From Komagataeibacter xylinus NBRC 15237 (GTDB lineage Bacteria > Pseudomonadota > Alphaproteobacteria > Acetobacterales > Acetobacteraceae): a DNA stretch of 64,000 nucleotides. Location of the stretch: contig NZ_BCTP01000008.1 of NCBI RefSeq assembly GCF_001571345.1, positions 41,997 to 105,996 on the forward strand, written 5' to 3'. Of the stretch, positions 49,720 to 58,367 are shown piece after piece. The position numbers and the translations under genes were made by a program. Under the pieces are notes generated by a model. That model saw only the letters and a list, made by a program, of their open reading frames with translations, had not been told where the DNA came from and did no database searches. Every line of letters begins with the position of its first letter. The first letter of the stretch is position 1.

Positions 49720-50721
49720 ATGGCGCAGGCAGCACGGCGGTTACGCATTGGCATTGTGGGGGCAGGGCATTTTGGCCGCTTTCACGCGCTCAAGGTGCTG
49801 TCTGGCGCGCGGGAGGAACTCGTGGGCATTCATGACCCCGATGCCGCGCGCGCGCGCAAGGTGGCCGATGAGGCCGGTGGCGTGCCGGTACTGTCCTACC
49901 CCGACCTGCTGGCCCGTTCCGATGCGATCATCGTGGCGGCCCCGGCGGAATATCATTTCGACCTGGCCCGCGAAGCCCTTGCGGCGGACAGGCACGTGCT
50001 GGTGGAAAAACCCATGGCCGCGACGCTGGAGCAGGCCGATGAGCTGATGCACCTGGCGCACAGGCATGGCGTGGTGCTGCAGGTGGGCCACCTGCTGCGT
50101 TATTCCGCCGAGCACCGGGCCATTACCGAGCGCATCACCCGCCCGCTCTATATCGAGGCGACCCGCATCGCGCCCTACAAGCCGCGCGGCACGGATGTAT
50201 CGGTCATCCTCGACCTCATGATCCATGACCTCGACCTGGTGCTGGCCATTGTCGATAGCCCGATCGAGAGCGTGGACGCGCTGGGGGCGGCGGTGAGTTC
50301 GCCGTTCGAGGATATTGCCAATGCCCGCGTGCGTTTTGAAAATGGCTGTGTGGCCACCATTGCGGCGAGCCGCATCTCGCTCAAGACCGAGCGGCGCATG
50401 CGCGTGTTCTCGCAGGAGGGCTATCTCTCCGCCGATTTCATGAAACGTGAACTGACCATGATCGGGCGCGAGCGCGGCCTGCCGCTGCCGGGCACGGGCG
50501 GCTTCCGCCGCGAATCGGTCACATGGCGCGACCATGACACGCTGGCCGCCGAGCACGCGGCCTTTGCCGCCTCCTGCCTTGATGGCGCGAAAGTACTGGT
50601 TGATGGCGCGGCAGGCCGCCGGGCGCTGGCGGCCGCCCTTGCGGTAACGCAGGGCATCGCCGCCACGCGGGCACGGATGGAGGCGTCGGGGCTGATCATT
50701 CCCCCAGTTCAGGAGGACTGA
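49720..50721 (+). CDS. Gfo/Idh/MocA-family oxidoreductase
   Basis: The 333-residue protein has an N-terminal Rossmann domain RIGIVGAGHFGRFHALKVL (NAD(P)-binding GxGxxG near residue 13) and the EKP motif HVLVEKPMAATLEQADELM, with the lysine used in catalysis. The C-terminal domain contains IHDLDLVLAIVDSPIESVDALGA, the usual conserved His-Asp region. The substrate is unknown; sugar, inositol or biosynthetic intermediates are typical of the family. The ATG at 49720 follows GGAAAGG. It converges with the ABC-F gene, and their ends overlap by 13 bases. Confidence 0.88.
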   Translation: MAQAARRLRIGIVGAGHFGRFHALKVLSGAREELVGIHDPDAARARKVADEAGGVPVLSYPDLLARSDAIIVAAPAEYHFDLAREALAADRHVLVEKPMAATLEQADELMHLAHRHGVVLQVGHLLRYSAEHRAITERITRPLYIEATRIAPYKPRGTDVSVILDLMIHDLDLVLAIVDSPIESVDALGAAVSSPFEDIANARVRFENGCVATIAASRISLKTERRMRVFSQEGYLSADFMKRELTMIGRERGLPLPGTGGFRRESVTWRDHDTLAAEHAAFAASCLDGAKVLVDGAAGRRALAAALAVTQGIAATRARMEASGLIIPPVQED

Positions 50722-52535
50722 AGCGTCTCGCGCAGCATTTCAAGCTCCAGCCAGCGTTCCTCGGCACCTGTCAGGTCGGCCTGCGCCTTTTCCAGCGCCG
50801 CGGTGGCGGCGGCGAAGGCGGCGGGGTCGCGGGCATAAAGCCCGCCATCGCTCAGGACTGCGCGCAGGCGCTCGATTTCCGTCTCGAATGCGGCCATCTG
50901 CCCCGGCAGTTGCTCAAGCGCATGCTTGTCCTTGTAGGTCATCTTGCGCGTGGGCTGGTGGGGCGAGGCGCTGGGGGTCACATCGGTCGTGGCGGGTGTG
51001 GCCTCGTTGCGCTCGGTGCGGGGGCGGGCGGCGAGTGTTGCATCCTGCCGCTGGGCCAGCATGTCGCTGTAGCCACCGGCATATTCCACCCATCTGCCAC
51101 CACCTTCGGCCATCAGGATGGAGGAGGCGACCCGGTCGAGGAAGTCACGGTCGTGGCTGACGAGCAGCACCGTGCCGGAATAGGCGGCCAGCATGTCCTG
51201 CAACAGGTCGAGTGTTTCAAGGTCGAGGTCGTTGGTCGGCTCATCGAGCACCAGCAGGTTCGAGGGCCGCGCCAGCGCACAGGCCAGCATCAGCCGCCCG
51301 CGCTCACCGCCTGACAGCACGCCCACCGGGGTGCGCGCCTGCTCGGGGCGGAACAGGAAGTCTTTCATGTAACCAATGACATGGCGCTTCTCGTCGCCCA
51401 CCTGCACCATGTCGCCCCCGCCGCCGGTCAGGGTATCGGCCAGGGTGGCCTTTGGGTCGAGCGTGCGGCGCTGCTGGTCCAGTGTTACGACCGACAGCGC
51501 GCTGCCGATATTGATCGTGCCCGAATCCGGCTGGTCCTGCCCGGTGAGCAGGCGCAGAAGCGTACTCTTGCCCGCGCCGTTCGCCCCCACGATGCCCAGC
51601 CTGTCGCGGCGCAGCACGCGCAGGTCGAGATGGCTGACCACGGGGTGGGCGGGGTCATAGGCGCGGCAGACATCCTCGGCCACGGCGACGAGCTTGCCCG
51701 AAAGGTCGCTCTCGCGGGCTTCCATCTTCAGGCCACCTTGCGGGCGGATGGCAGTGCGGCGCTGGTTGCGCAGGTCGGCCAGTTCGGCCACGCGGCGCAC
51801 GTTGCGCTTGCGGCGTGCGGTCACGCCGTAGCGCATCCAGTCTTCCTCGCGCGCGATCTGGCGGTCGAGCTTGTGGCTGTCGCGTTCCTCCTGCTCCAGC
51901 ACTTCTTCGCGCCAGGTCTCGAAGCGGGCAAAGCCCTGGTCGAGCCTGCGGGTCACGCCCCGGTCGAGCCACACCACCGAGCGCGACAGGGTTTCAAGCA
52001 GGCGGCGGTCATGGCTGATGATGACCATGGCCGATGAGAGCGAAAGCAGTTCGCGCTCCAGCCATTCAATGGTGGGCATGTCGAGGTGGTTGGTCGGCTC
52101 ATCGAGCAGAAGCAGGTCCGGCTCGGGGGCGAGCGCGCGGGCGAGCGCGCAGCGGCGCGCTTCACCGCCCGAGAGCGTGGCCGGGTCTTCCGTGCCGTTC
52201 AGGCCAAGTTCGCCCAGCAGCAGTTCGGCGCGGTATTCCGGGTCGTTCGGCCCCATGCCCGCGCGCACGTAATCCAGCGTGGTGGCAAAGCCCGACAGGT
52301 CAGGCTCCTGCGGCAGGTAGCGCACGGTGGTGCCGGGCTGGAGGAAAACCGTGCCGCCATCGGCCTGGATCTCGCCCGCCGCAATGCGCAGCAGGGTGGA
52401 CTTGCCACAGCCATTGCGCCCGACAAGGCAGACCCGCTCGCCGGGGCCGATGCCAAACCCCGCGCCATCAAGCAGCGGCGCGCCGCCAAGGGTCAGGGTA
52501 ATATCCTGGAGGAGGAGAAGGGGAGGAGGAGCCAT
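50709..52535 (-). CDS. ABC-F family ATPase, Uup-like
   Basis: The second ABC-F protein of the window, 608 residues, no membrane helices. Domain 1 has Walker [10 protein letters not shown], signature [15 protein letters not shown] and Walker [15 protein letters not shown]; domain 2 has [25 protein letters not shown] and [14 protein letters not shown]. The linker ([24 protein letters not shown]) and the C-terminal charged coiled coil ([15 protein letters not shown]) resemble Uup, which affects transposon excision and ribosome function. It differs from the YheS-like protein at 5709 by linker and tail. Confidence 0.9.
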   Translation of the reverse strand: MAPPPLLLLQDITLTLGGAPLLDGAGFGIGPGERVCLVGRNGCGKSTLLRIAAGEIQADGGTVFLQPGTTVRYLPQEPDLSGFATTLDYVRAGMGPNDPEYRAELLLGELGLNGTEDPATLSGGEARRCALARALAPEPDLLLLDEPTNHLDMPTIEWLERELLSLSSAMVIISHDRRLLETLSRSVVWLDRGVTRRLDQGFARFETWREEVLEQEERDSHKLDRQIAREEDWMRYGVTARRKRNVRRVAELADLRNQRRTAIRPQGGLKMEARESDLSGKLVAVAEDVCRAYDPAHPVVSHLDLRVLRRDRLGIVGANGAGKSTLLRLLTGQDQPDSGTINIGSALSVVTLDQQRRTLDPKATLADTLTGGGGDMVQVGDEKRHVIGYMKDFLFRPEQARTPVGVLSGGERGRLMLACALARPSNLLVLDEPTNDLDLETLDLLQDMLAAYSGTVLLVSHDRDFLDRVASSILMAEGGGRWVEYAGGYSDMLAQRQDATLAARPRTERNEATPATTDVTPSASPHQPTRKMTYKDKHALEQLPGQMAAFETEIERLRAVLSDGGLYARDPAAFAAATAALEKAQADLTGAEERWLELEMLRETLQSS

Positions 52536-52588
52536 ACCCGCTTATGTCGTGTCAGGCGGGCCGGGCGCAAGGTCCGTGTGGGCAACCC

Positions 52589-53968
52589 CTATTTGCGCGC
52601 CGTGCTTTCGAGCAGCCTGAGGAAGGACAGCCCCCAGCCCAGCGCGGTGCGGTTGGCGATGGCGTTCCAGCACGCCTGCCAGCGTTCACGCTTTTCGGCA
52701 GCGGACATGGCCAGCGCCTGCTCGAGCGCATCGGCCATGCCGTCATGGTCGAGCGGGTTGACCAGCAGGGCCGCGTCAAGCTGGTTGGCCGCCCCCGCCA
52801 GCCGCGACAGGATGAGCACGCCGGGGTTCTCGGGGTCCTGGGCTGCGATGAACTCCTTGGCCACGAGGTTCATGCCATCGCGCAGCGGGGTGATGTAGCC
52901 GATATCGGCCAGGCGCATGTAGCCCGCCACCGTGGGGCGCGGGCTGCCACGGGTGAGGAAGCGCAGCGGCGTCCAGTCCGCCTGGCCGCGATGGGCGTTG
53001 AGCTTGCCGATCTGGTGCTCGAGCTTCCTGCGCAGCGCCTTGTAGGATTCAACCTCGGTGCGGCTTTCGGCCGCGATCTGCAAAAAGGTGACCTGCCGCT
53101 CGCGCTCGGGGTAGGTCTCGAGCATGCGCTCGTAGCCCGCCAGCCGGTGGTCCAGCCCCTTGGTGGGGTCCATGCGGTCCACGCCAAAGATCAGCTTGCG
53201 CCCCGCCAGCGAGCCTGAAAGGCGCTTCAGGTCCTGCGAATCGGTGGCCGCCGCGGCAACGCGGGCAAAGGCCTGCGGGTCGATCTCGACGGGAAAGGTG
53301 CCCACGCGCACCGTATGGCCCTCGAACGCCAGCACGTCCTCACCTTCAAGGACCGCGCCTGCCGTGCGGGTTGCGGCGAAGATGAAATTGGCGGTGTCAT
53401 CGGCAGTCTGGAAGCCCAGCAGGTCGGCTTTCAGCAGGTCGCGCAGGAAGGTGCCGCCATCAGGCGCGGTGGCCAGCATATCAGGCGCGGGGAAGGGCGT
53501 GTGCAGGAAGAAGCCGATGGGCTGGCGCACGCCATTGCGGCGCAGCAGGGCGGGCAGCGGCAGCAGGTGGTAGTCGTGAATCCAGATGATGTCATCGGGC
53601 CGCAGCAGCGGCAGCAGGTTCTCGCAGAAGCGCTGGTTGACCGACCAGTAGGTTTCAAGCTCGCGGCGCTCGAAGTGGATGTGCTCGGGCAGCGAGTGCA
53701 TGAGCGGCCACAGCGTGGCGTTGGAAAAGCCGGTGTAATAATTGCGATGCTCGGCGGGGGTGAGGCCGATGGTGGCGTATTCCACCCCTTCGGCCTGCTG
53801 GTGTTCAGGCGGCAGGTGGGCGGCGTCGGGGTGGCAGGTGCCGTTCCAGCCAAACCACATGCCACCCTGGCGGGCCAGCAGGTCCTTGAGCACCACCGCG
53901 AGTCCACCGGGCCGCAGCCCCTCCTTGGGAACGGGAACGCGATTGGAGACGATGACCAGCCGTTTCAT
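52589..53968 (-). CDS. otsA: Trehalose-6-phosphate synthase
   Basis: OtsA condenses UDP-glucose and glucose-6-phosphate to trehalose-6-phosphate, a stress protectant precursor. The 459-residue GT20 protein shows [11 protein letters not shown] at the N terminus, [11 protein letters not shown] (phosphate-binding loop), [116 protein letters not shown]. All major motifs are present. No otsB phosphatase gene is adjacent. It lies beside the general stress response locus, where control by PhyR/EcfG would make sense, though no EcfG promoter was found directly upstream. Confidence 0.94.
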   Translation of the reverse strand: MKRLVIVSNRVPVPKEGLRPGGLAVVLKDLLARQGGMWFGWNGTCHPDAAHLPPEHQQAEGVEYATIGLTPAEHRNYYTGFSNATLWPLMHSLPEHIHFERRELETYWSVNQRFCENLLPLLRPDDIIWIHDYHLLPLPALLRRNGVRQPIGFFLHTPFPAPDMLATAPDGGTFLRDLLKADLLGFQTADDTANFIFAATRTAGAVLEGEDVLAFEGHTVRVGTFPVEIDPQAFARVAAAATDSQDLKRLSGSLAGRKLIFGVDRMDPTKGLDHRLAGYERMLETYPERERQVTFLQIAAESRTEVESYKALRRKLEHQIGKLNAHRGQADWTPLRFLTRGSPRPTVAGYMRLADIGYITPLRDGMNLVAKEFIAAQDPENPGVLILSRLAGAANQLDAALLVNPLDHDGMADALEQALAMSAAEKRERWQACWNAIANRTALGWGLSFLRLLESTARK

Positions 53969-54093
53969 TCTGCCCTCTCTTCACTCAGCTGTCGCATGGC
54001 GGCCCAGCTTCGTCCGGCAGCACGACCGGGGCAGCATACACATCTGGCCGGGCAGCGGGATGCCTGTTGCGCCGGGACTGGCATGCGGCTTTG

Positions 54094-54834
54094 TCAGTTC
54101 AGCGGTACGCCGCCCGATACGGCCTGATAGGTCGAGACCGCCAGCGTCAGCGGCTCGAACGGCTTGGTGATGACAAAAGCGGGCTCGATCGTATCGCCCG
54201 TGAGCAGCCGCTCGGGGTAGGCGGTGACGAAGATGATCGGAATATCCTGGTGCTGCAATATGGCCGAGACGGCCTTCATCCCGTCACCGCCATCACCGAG
54301 GTTGATGTCGGCCAGGATCAGGCCGGGCCGGGTCTCGCGTGCAAGGCGCACGGCCTCTTCCTCGCTGCTGGCAACACCGGCAATGGTGTGGCCGCACTGG
54401 CGCACCAGTTCCTCGATATCCATTGCGATGATCGGTTCATCCTCGATGATCAGCACGCTGGTCTGGGCGCACGAGCGCAGGCGGGCATGGGCATCCTCCA
54501 GCATGGCGGCGGCCTGCGGCTGGGCAATGGCCAGCACGCGGGCAGCGTCGGCCACGCTCAGTTCCTCAAGCGAGGTGAGCAGGAGCAGCTTGCGTGCCAG
54601 CGGCGGCATGCCGCCCGCTTTCGCGTCCTGCGCGCCGTGCTGGGCATGGTGGCGCGAAATCCATTGGTAAAGGCGTAGCCTCGGTGGCAGGGTGGGATCA
54701 TCCACCGCCATGAGTTCGCGCAGGCTTTCGGCCACCAGAAGGTCGCCGCTCGACTGGCTGCCACATAACGCACGGGCGTAACGCCGGGCATAGGGCAGGG
54801 CGCGAAGCAGGTCTTGACGCCGTGATAGCGGCAT
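54094..54834 (-). CDS. phyR: General stress response regulator PhyR
   Basis: PhyR couples a sigma-like domain to a receiver; once phosphorylated it binds the anti-sigma NepR and frees EcfG. The 246-residue protein begins with a sigma2/sigma4-like region (DLLRALPYARRYARALCGSQSSGDLLVAESL ... PLARKLLLLTSLEELSVADAARVLAIAQPQAAAMLEDAHARL), then a receiver domain from about residue 125: VLIIEDEPIIAMDIEELV with the acidic pair, the phospho-Asp in LILADINLGDGGDG, Thr in FVTAYPERL and Lys in VITKPFEPLTL. It is divergent from the sigma genes. Confidence 0.95.
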   Translation of the reverse strand: MPLSRRQDLLRALPYARRYARALCGSQSSGDLLVAESLRELMAVDDPTLPPRLRLYQWISRHHAQHGAQDAKAGGMPPLARKLLLLTSLEELSVADAARVLAIAQPQAAAMLEDAHARLRSCAQTSVLIIEDEPIIAMDIEELVRQCGHTIAGVASSEEEAVRLARETRPGLILADINLGDGGDGMKAVSAILQHQDIPIIFVTAYPERLLTGDTIEPAFVITKPFEPLTLAVSTYQAVSGGVPLN

Positions 54835-54961
54835 GAGGCATTCATCTCCCCAGATAAACTGTTACACTCCGGATCACGACAGCGTTAGGCTGTGCTGCAA
54901 GAGTTGAAGAGTAAACAAACTGGAATCCAGAATACCATTTGATCCGTCACCGGTCACGCAC
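54835..54961. promoter_or_regulatory. Divergent promoter region, phyR and ecfG-like sigma 1
   Basis: 127 bases between phyR and the first sigma gene. No GGAAC-N16/17-CGTT motif was found on either strand here, in contrast to the region before sigma 2. Confidence 0.4.
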
Positions 54962-55453
54962 TTGCGTGGGGAGATGCTGTCTCTCCTGCCACAATTGCGT
55001 GGTTTTGCCCGTTTCCTGACCGGCCAGCCCGCGGCGGCGGATGATCTGGTGCAGGAAACGGTGCTGCGCGCGCTCGGCGCGCTCGAGCAGTTCACGCCGG
55101 GCACCAGCATGAAGGCCTGGCTCTATACCATCGCGCGCAACCTGTTTTACGAGCAGGCCCGCAAGGGGCGGCGCGAGCGTGATGTCATGTCGGATTACGC
55201 CCTGCGCCCCGACCAGGCCGAAAGCGATACCGGCGCGGGGGAAGCCGACGTGCTGCGCGACCTCAATGGCGCGATCTGGCAGCTCACCCCCCGCCTGCGC
55301 GAGGCGCTCGTGCTCGTGGGCGTGCAGGAAATGACCTATGCCGAGGCCGCCCATGTGTGCGGTGTTACGGTGGGCACGCTCAAGGCCCGCGTGTCGCGCG
55401 CGCGCGCGCAGATCATGGAATACATGCAGGCGGGCAACGGCGGCGCAGGCTGA
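54962..55453 (+). CDS. ECF sigma factor, EcfG-like (sigma 1)
   Basis: The product, about 163 residues, has ECF sigma regions: region 2 FARFLTGQPAAADDLVQETVLRALGALEQFTPGTSMKAWLYTIARNLFYEQARKGRR and region 4 LTPRLREALVLVGVQEMTYAEAAHVCGVTVGTLKARVSRARAQIMEYM with the helix-turn-helix. By location beside phyR and nepR it belongs to the EcfG group that directs the general stress response. Start is unclear: TTG 54962 and ATG 54974 are the only standard codons, yet the upstream in-frame residues (FDPSPVTHLRGEM) look like a family N terminus, so translation might begin further upstream at a rare codon, CTG 54920. Confidence 0.9.
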   Translation: MRGEMLSLLPQLRGFARFLTGQPAAADDLVQETVLRALGALEQFTPGTSMKAWLYTIARNLFYEQARKGRRERDVMSDYALRPDQAESDTGAGEADVLRDLNGAIWQLTPRLREALVLVGVQEMTYAEAAHVCGVTVGTLKARVSRARAQIMEYMQAGNGGAG

Positions 55454-55454
55454 G

Positions 55455-55479
55455 GGAACCGATGCGCGGTGCTCGCGTT
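55455..55479 (+). promoter_or_regulatory. EcfG-type general stress promoter
   Basis: GGAAC at 55455-55459, a 16-base spacer, CGTT at 55476-55479: the GGAAC-N16/17-CGTT consensus for alphaproteobacterial EcfG. It lies 79 bases before the sigma 2 start, so sigma 2, and possibly nepR and the kinase, should be under stress-sigma control. Confidence 0.8.
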
Positions 55480-55557
55480 TTCGTTACATGGAAAATGTAA
55501 CCTTTCCTCCCCCCCATTCATTGCACTGGCATGAACGACGAAACAGGGGAGATGAAC

Positions 55558-56130
55558 ATGACCAGCAGCTTTCATGACCAGATGATTGCAATCCTGCCCC
55601 GACTGCGCGTGCAGGCCCTGTCGCTCACGCGCAACCGTGCGGCAGCCGATGACCTGGTGCAGGATGCCGTGTGCAATGCGCTGGCCGCCCAGCACAGCTT
55701 TACGCCGGGCACCAATTTCTCGGCATGGATGCACCGCATCCTGCGCAACCGCTTCATTTCCGACCTGCGCAAGAAGCGCGAGACCGGCAACATCGATGAT
55801 GTGCCCGCATCCAGCATGGCCGGCAGCGGCGCGCATGAAGAGCGCCTGATGGTCAAGGAACTCGCCGAGGCCATGAACCGCCTGCCCGCCGACCAGCGCG
55901 AGGCGCTGGTGCTCGTGGTGATGCAGGGCATGAGCTATGACGAGCTTGCCGCCGCCACAAGCTGCGCCGTGGGCACCGCCAAGAGCCGTGTGTTCCGCGC
56001 CCGCCGCCAGCTTGCCGCGTGGCTGTATGGCGAGGAGCGCGATATCTCCACCGTTGAACTGCGCGGTGCGGTGCAGCGCCTGCGTTCGCGCACGCAGGCC
56101 CGTGCCGCTACGGCACCGGCAACGGCCTGA
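55558..56130 (+). CDS. ECF sigma factor, EcfG-like (sigma 2)
   Basis: A 190-residue ECF sigma related to sigma 1. Region 2 reads ALSLTRNRAAADDLVQDAVCNALAAQHSFTPGTNFSAWMHRILRNRFISDLRKKR and region 4 LPADQREALVLVVMQGMSYDELAAATSCAVGTAKSRVFRARRQLAAWL. A basic C-terminal tail of about 30 residues (VQRLRSRTQARAAT) is not typical of sigma factors. The start at ATG 55558 has AGGGGAG six to seven bases upstream; ATG 55531 and 55552 are alternatives. An EcfG-type promoter lies upstream, implying autoregulation or hierarchy between the two sigma factors. Confidence 0.92.
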   Translation: MTSSFHDQMIAILPRLRVQALSLTRNRAAADDLVQDAVCNALAAQHSFTPGTNFSAWMHRILRNRFISDLRKKRETGNIDDVPASSMAGSGAHEERLMVKELAEAMNRLPADQREALVLVVMQGMSYDELAAATSCAVGTAKSRVFRARRQLAAWLYGEERDISTVELRGAVQRLRSRTQARAATAPATA

Positions 56131-56278
56131 GACGGGAATTCCCACTTTGAATTATGGCGTGAATATGGCACTGACACTGATGACTTCGGCAGTGCCAAGG
56201 GATTCTAAAGGGTAATGATGCGGCCCTGGCATCCAGGCAGGGGTTGTGTGAAGTGGGAATTTACTTCGGGATAATGCG
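56131..56278 (+). promoter_or_regulatory. Dyad-rich spacer between sigma 2 and nepR
   Basis: Two inverted repeats occupy this gap: AATTCCCACTT at 56137-56147 with AAGTGGGAATT at 56251-56261, enclosing GGCACTG (56167-56173) with CAGTGCC (56190-56196). The mRNA could fold into a long stem closing just before the nepR ribosome-binding site. No EcfG promoter is seen. Confidence 0.5.
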
Positions 56279-56461
56279 ATGGCTCTGAAGGACAAGTGTC
56301 CTCCCAGGCAACCAGGAAAGAAGTCCACAAGCAGATCGGATGATGCGTTCGAGCTATGGCTGAGGCGAGGGCTGCACCAGTTGTTCGATGATGTGACCAA
56401 AGAACCTGTTCCCGAGGAACTGCTGCGTCTTATTGAGGAAGACCGGAAGCGGACAAAATAG
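56279..56461 (+). CDS. nepR: NepR-like anti-sigma factor
   Basis: A 60-residue protein with the NepR pattern: after a basic tail, FELWLRRGLHQLFDDVTKEPVPEELLRLIEE, two short helices around the EPVPEELLRL segment that in NepR bind EcfG and, after stress, phosphorylated PhyR. Position between the sigma genes and the kinase supports the call. The kinase gene begins two bases after its stop. NepR is usually next to phyR, so its place behind two sigma genes is unusual. Confidence 0.85.
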   Translation: MALKDKCPPRQPGKKSTSRSDDAFELWLRRGLHQLFDDVTKEPVPEELLRLIEEDRKRTK

Positions 56462-56463
56462 GT

Positions 56464-58269
56464 ATGTCCGTTCCACCTTCCTCCGCGCGCGGCGGCAGGC
56501 AGGGGCGCCATCGCAGCCTGTTTACGCGGGTCGGGCGCGTGTTCGATGCCGTGCGGGGCCGGATGATGGCGATCATCCTGCTTGCGGCCATGCCCATCGC
56601 CCTGATCGGGGCCGTGCAGGCCTGGCACAGCTATCATAATACTCTTGAAGCGCCGGGCTACCGCACGGACATGGCCGTGGCGCGCATCGATCTTGAACTG
56701 CGCCATGAATCCGAGCATCTGGCCTCGCTGTTGCAGGCGGTGGCGCGCATGCGGCTCGACAGCAGCGGGCTTGCGCGCATGCTCCAGCTTGTCGAGTCCC
56801 TGACCGGTCGGCATTACAGCCAGATCGCGCTGGCCGATGACCGGGGCAATATTGCCGCCGCTGTTGGCCCCGACCATGACGCGACTCCCCTGACCATTGA
56901 CGAGATGCCGCGCTTTCAGGGTGACGTGAAGCTCGTGGCCATACCCGATGCGCTGACCGGCGTGCCCGATCATTTCCGCATCACGGTCGCGGCCACGATT
57001 GGCGATGATGCCGGTCGCCCGGCGCGCTCGGGCTACCTGACGGCCATCATGCCGCTGTCATGGCGCAGTGCCATGCTCCAGACCAGCGACCCCCGGCTTG
57101 ACCTGATGCAGCAGAGCGGCCCGATCGAGATCTGGGTCATGGACAGCCACGCCCGCGCCACGGCCCCCCTGTGCGCGGATTGCAACTGGCAGGAGCACCC
57201 CCCGGCGCGGATCATGCAGTGGGCACGCTTTGAGGTCACGCATGGCGTGGAGCACGACCACATCACCCTGCCTGAAGGTTCGTATTCCATCGGGCGGGTG
57301 CAGGGTAGCGTGTACGTGCTTACCATGACACGGCGCAACGCCAGCGAGCAGCATGCGGTGGTCATGTTCGCCATCTCGCTCGTAACCAGCGGGGTGCTGC
57401 TGCTCGTGGGGCTTCTGGGGGCCTCGAAAAGCGCTGACGTGCTGGTCATCACGCCGCTGCGCCAGCTTACGGCCTCGGTCAACCAGTGGCAGCTTGGCGG
57501 CGTGTATGACGTGCGCTCGAACTGGGCCATGCCGCTTGAGGTCAGGCAGCTTGCCCATGCCTTCAGCAAGGCCACGCGCAGGCTGGCACGGCATGAAAGG
57601 CGCCTTGAGCGCGCGCAGGTGCGCCAGGAACTGCTGCTCAAGGAGATGCACCACCGCGTCAAGAACAACCTGCAGATCGTGGCCTCCCTGCTCAACCTGC
57701 AGGCGGGCCGCATCCGCCAGCCCGGCGCGCGCGAGGAATTCGCCCAGGCGCGTGACTGCGTGCGCGCGCTGGCAACCCTGCACCGCTACCTTTATGCCGA
57801 TGGCGAACTCTACAGCCTGAACATGCAGAGCTTCGTGCGCGAACTGTGCGGCCAGATCATGCATGCCATTGGTGAATCCGATGAAGGCCGGATCACGCTT
57901 GATATCCGCGTCGATGACCTGCTCATGGTGCCCGACCAGGCCGTGCCGCTGGCCCTGATCGTGACCGAGGCGGTCAGCAACACCATCAAATATGCCTTTC
58001 CCGACCAGTTGCACGGCACGCTTGAAGTGGGCCTGCGCGCGCTTGATGGCGGGCGGGCCTGTCTGTGGATTGCCGATAACGGCGTGGGCATGGCGGCGGG
58101 CCGTAACCTCAGCGGGGCGGAAGACGGGCGCAGCGGGATCGGCATGCAGCTGATCCGCGGCTTTGCGCGGCAGTTGGGCGGCACGTTGCAGATGTTTGAG
58201 GAAAATGGCACCCGCTATGTGCTTGTTTTTCCGTTAAAGCAGCCCGATCAGGACGAACTGGCCGACTGA
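56464..58269 (+). CDS. HWE/HisKA_2 sensor histidine kinase of the general stress response
   Basis: The 601-residue membrane kinase has a first transmembrane segment (MMAIILLAAMPIALIGAVQAW, about 35-55), a large extracytoplasmic sensor region of about 240 residues, a second segment (VVMFAISLVTSGVLLLVGLLG, about 300-320), a HAMP-like linker, and the HisKA_2 domain ELLLKEMHHRVKNNLQIVASLLNLQ with the phosphoacceptor His near residue 396. The HATPase domain follows with VTEAVSNTIKYAFPDQ, WIADNGVGMAAG and GIGMQLIRGFARQLGG. Its place after nepR suggests it phosphorylates PhyR. The sensor ligand cannot be read from the sequence. Confidence 0.93.
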   Translation: MSVPPSSARGGRQGRHRSLFTRVGRVFDAVRGRMMAIILLAAMPIALIGAVQAWHSYHNTLEAPGYRTDMAVARIDLELRHESEHLASLLQAVARMRLDSSGLARMLQLVESLTGRHYSQIALADDRGNIAAAVGPDHDATPLTIDEMPRFQGDVKLVAIPDALTGVPDHFRITVAATIGDDAGRPARSGYLTAIMPLSWRSAMLQTSDPRLDLMQQSGPIEIWVMDSHARATAPLCADCNWQEHPPARIMQWARFEVTHGVEHDHITLPEGSYSIGRVQGSVYVLTMTRRNASEQHAVVMFAISLVTSGVLLLVGLLGASKSADVLVITPLRQLTASVNQWQLGGVYDVRSNWAMPLEVRQLAHAFSKATRRLARHERRLERAQVRQELLLKEMHHRVKNNLQIVASLLNLQAGRIRQPGAREEFAQARDCVRALATLHRYLYADGELYSLNMQSFVRELCGQIMHAIGESDEGRITLDIRVDDLLMVPDQAVPLALIVTEAVSNTIKYAFPDQLHGTLEVGLRALDGGRACLWIADNGVGMAAGRNLSGAEDGRSGIGMQLIRGFARQLGGTLQMFEENGTRYVLVFPLKQPDQDELAD

Positions 58270-58367
58270 ATGCATGCAAAAATGCATGGCAGAGTTATCT
58301 CACGGGCAGTTTATGGCGGCGCATGATGGCTGTCCCTGTGCCGTGTCATTCGGTATAGGGAGCGGTC
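58270..58367 (+). promoter_or_regulatory. Spacer before cydD with ATGCAT dyad
   Basis: 98 bases holding the dyad ATGCAT-GCAAAA-ATGCAT just after the kinase stop. A GGGAG ribosome-binding site precedes cydD. It may be a weak terminator. Confidence 0.3.
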
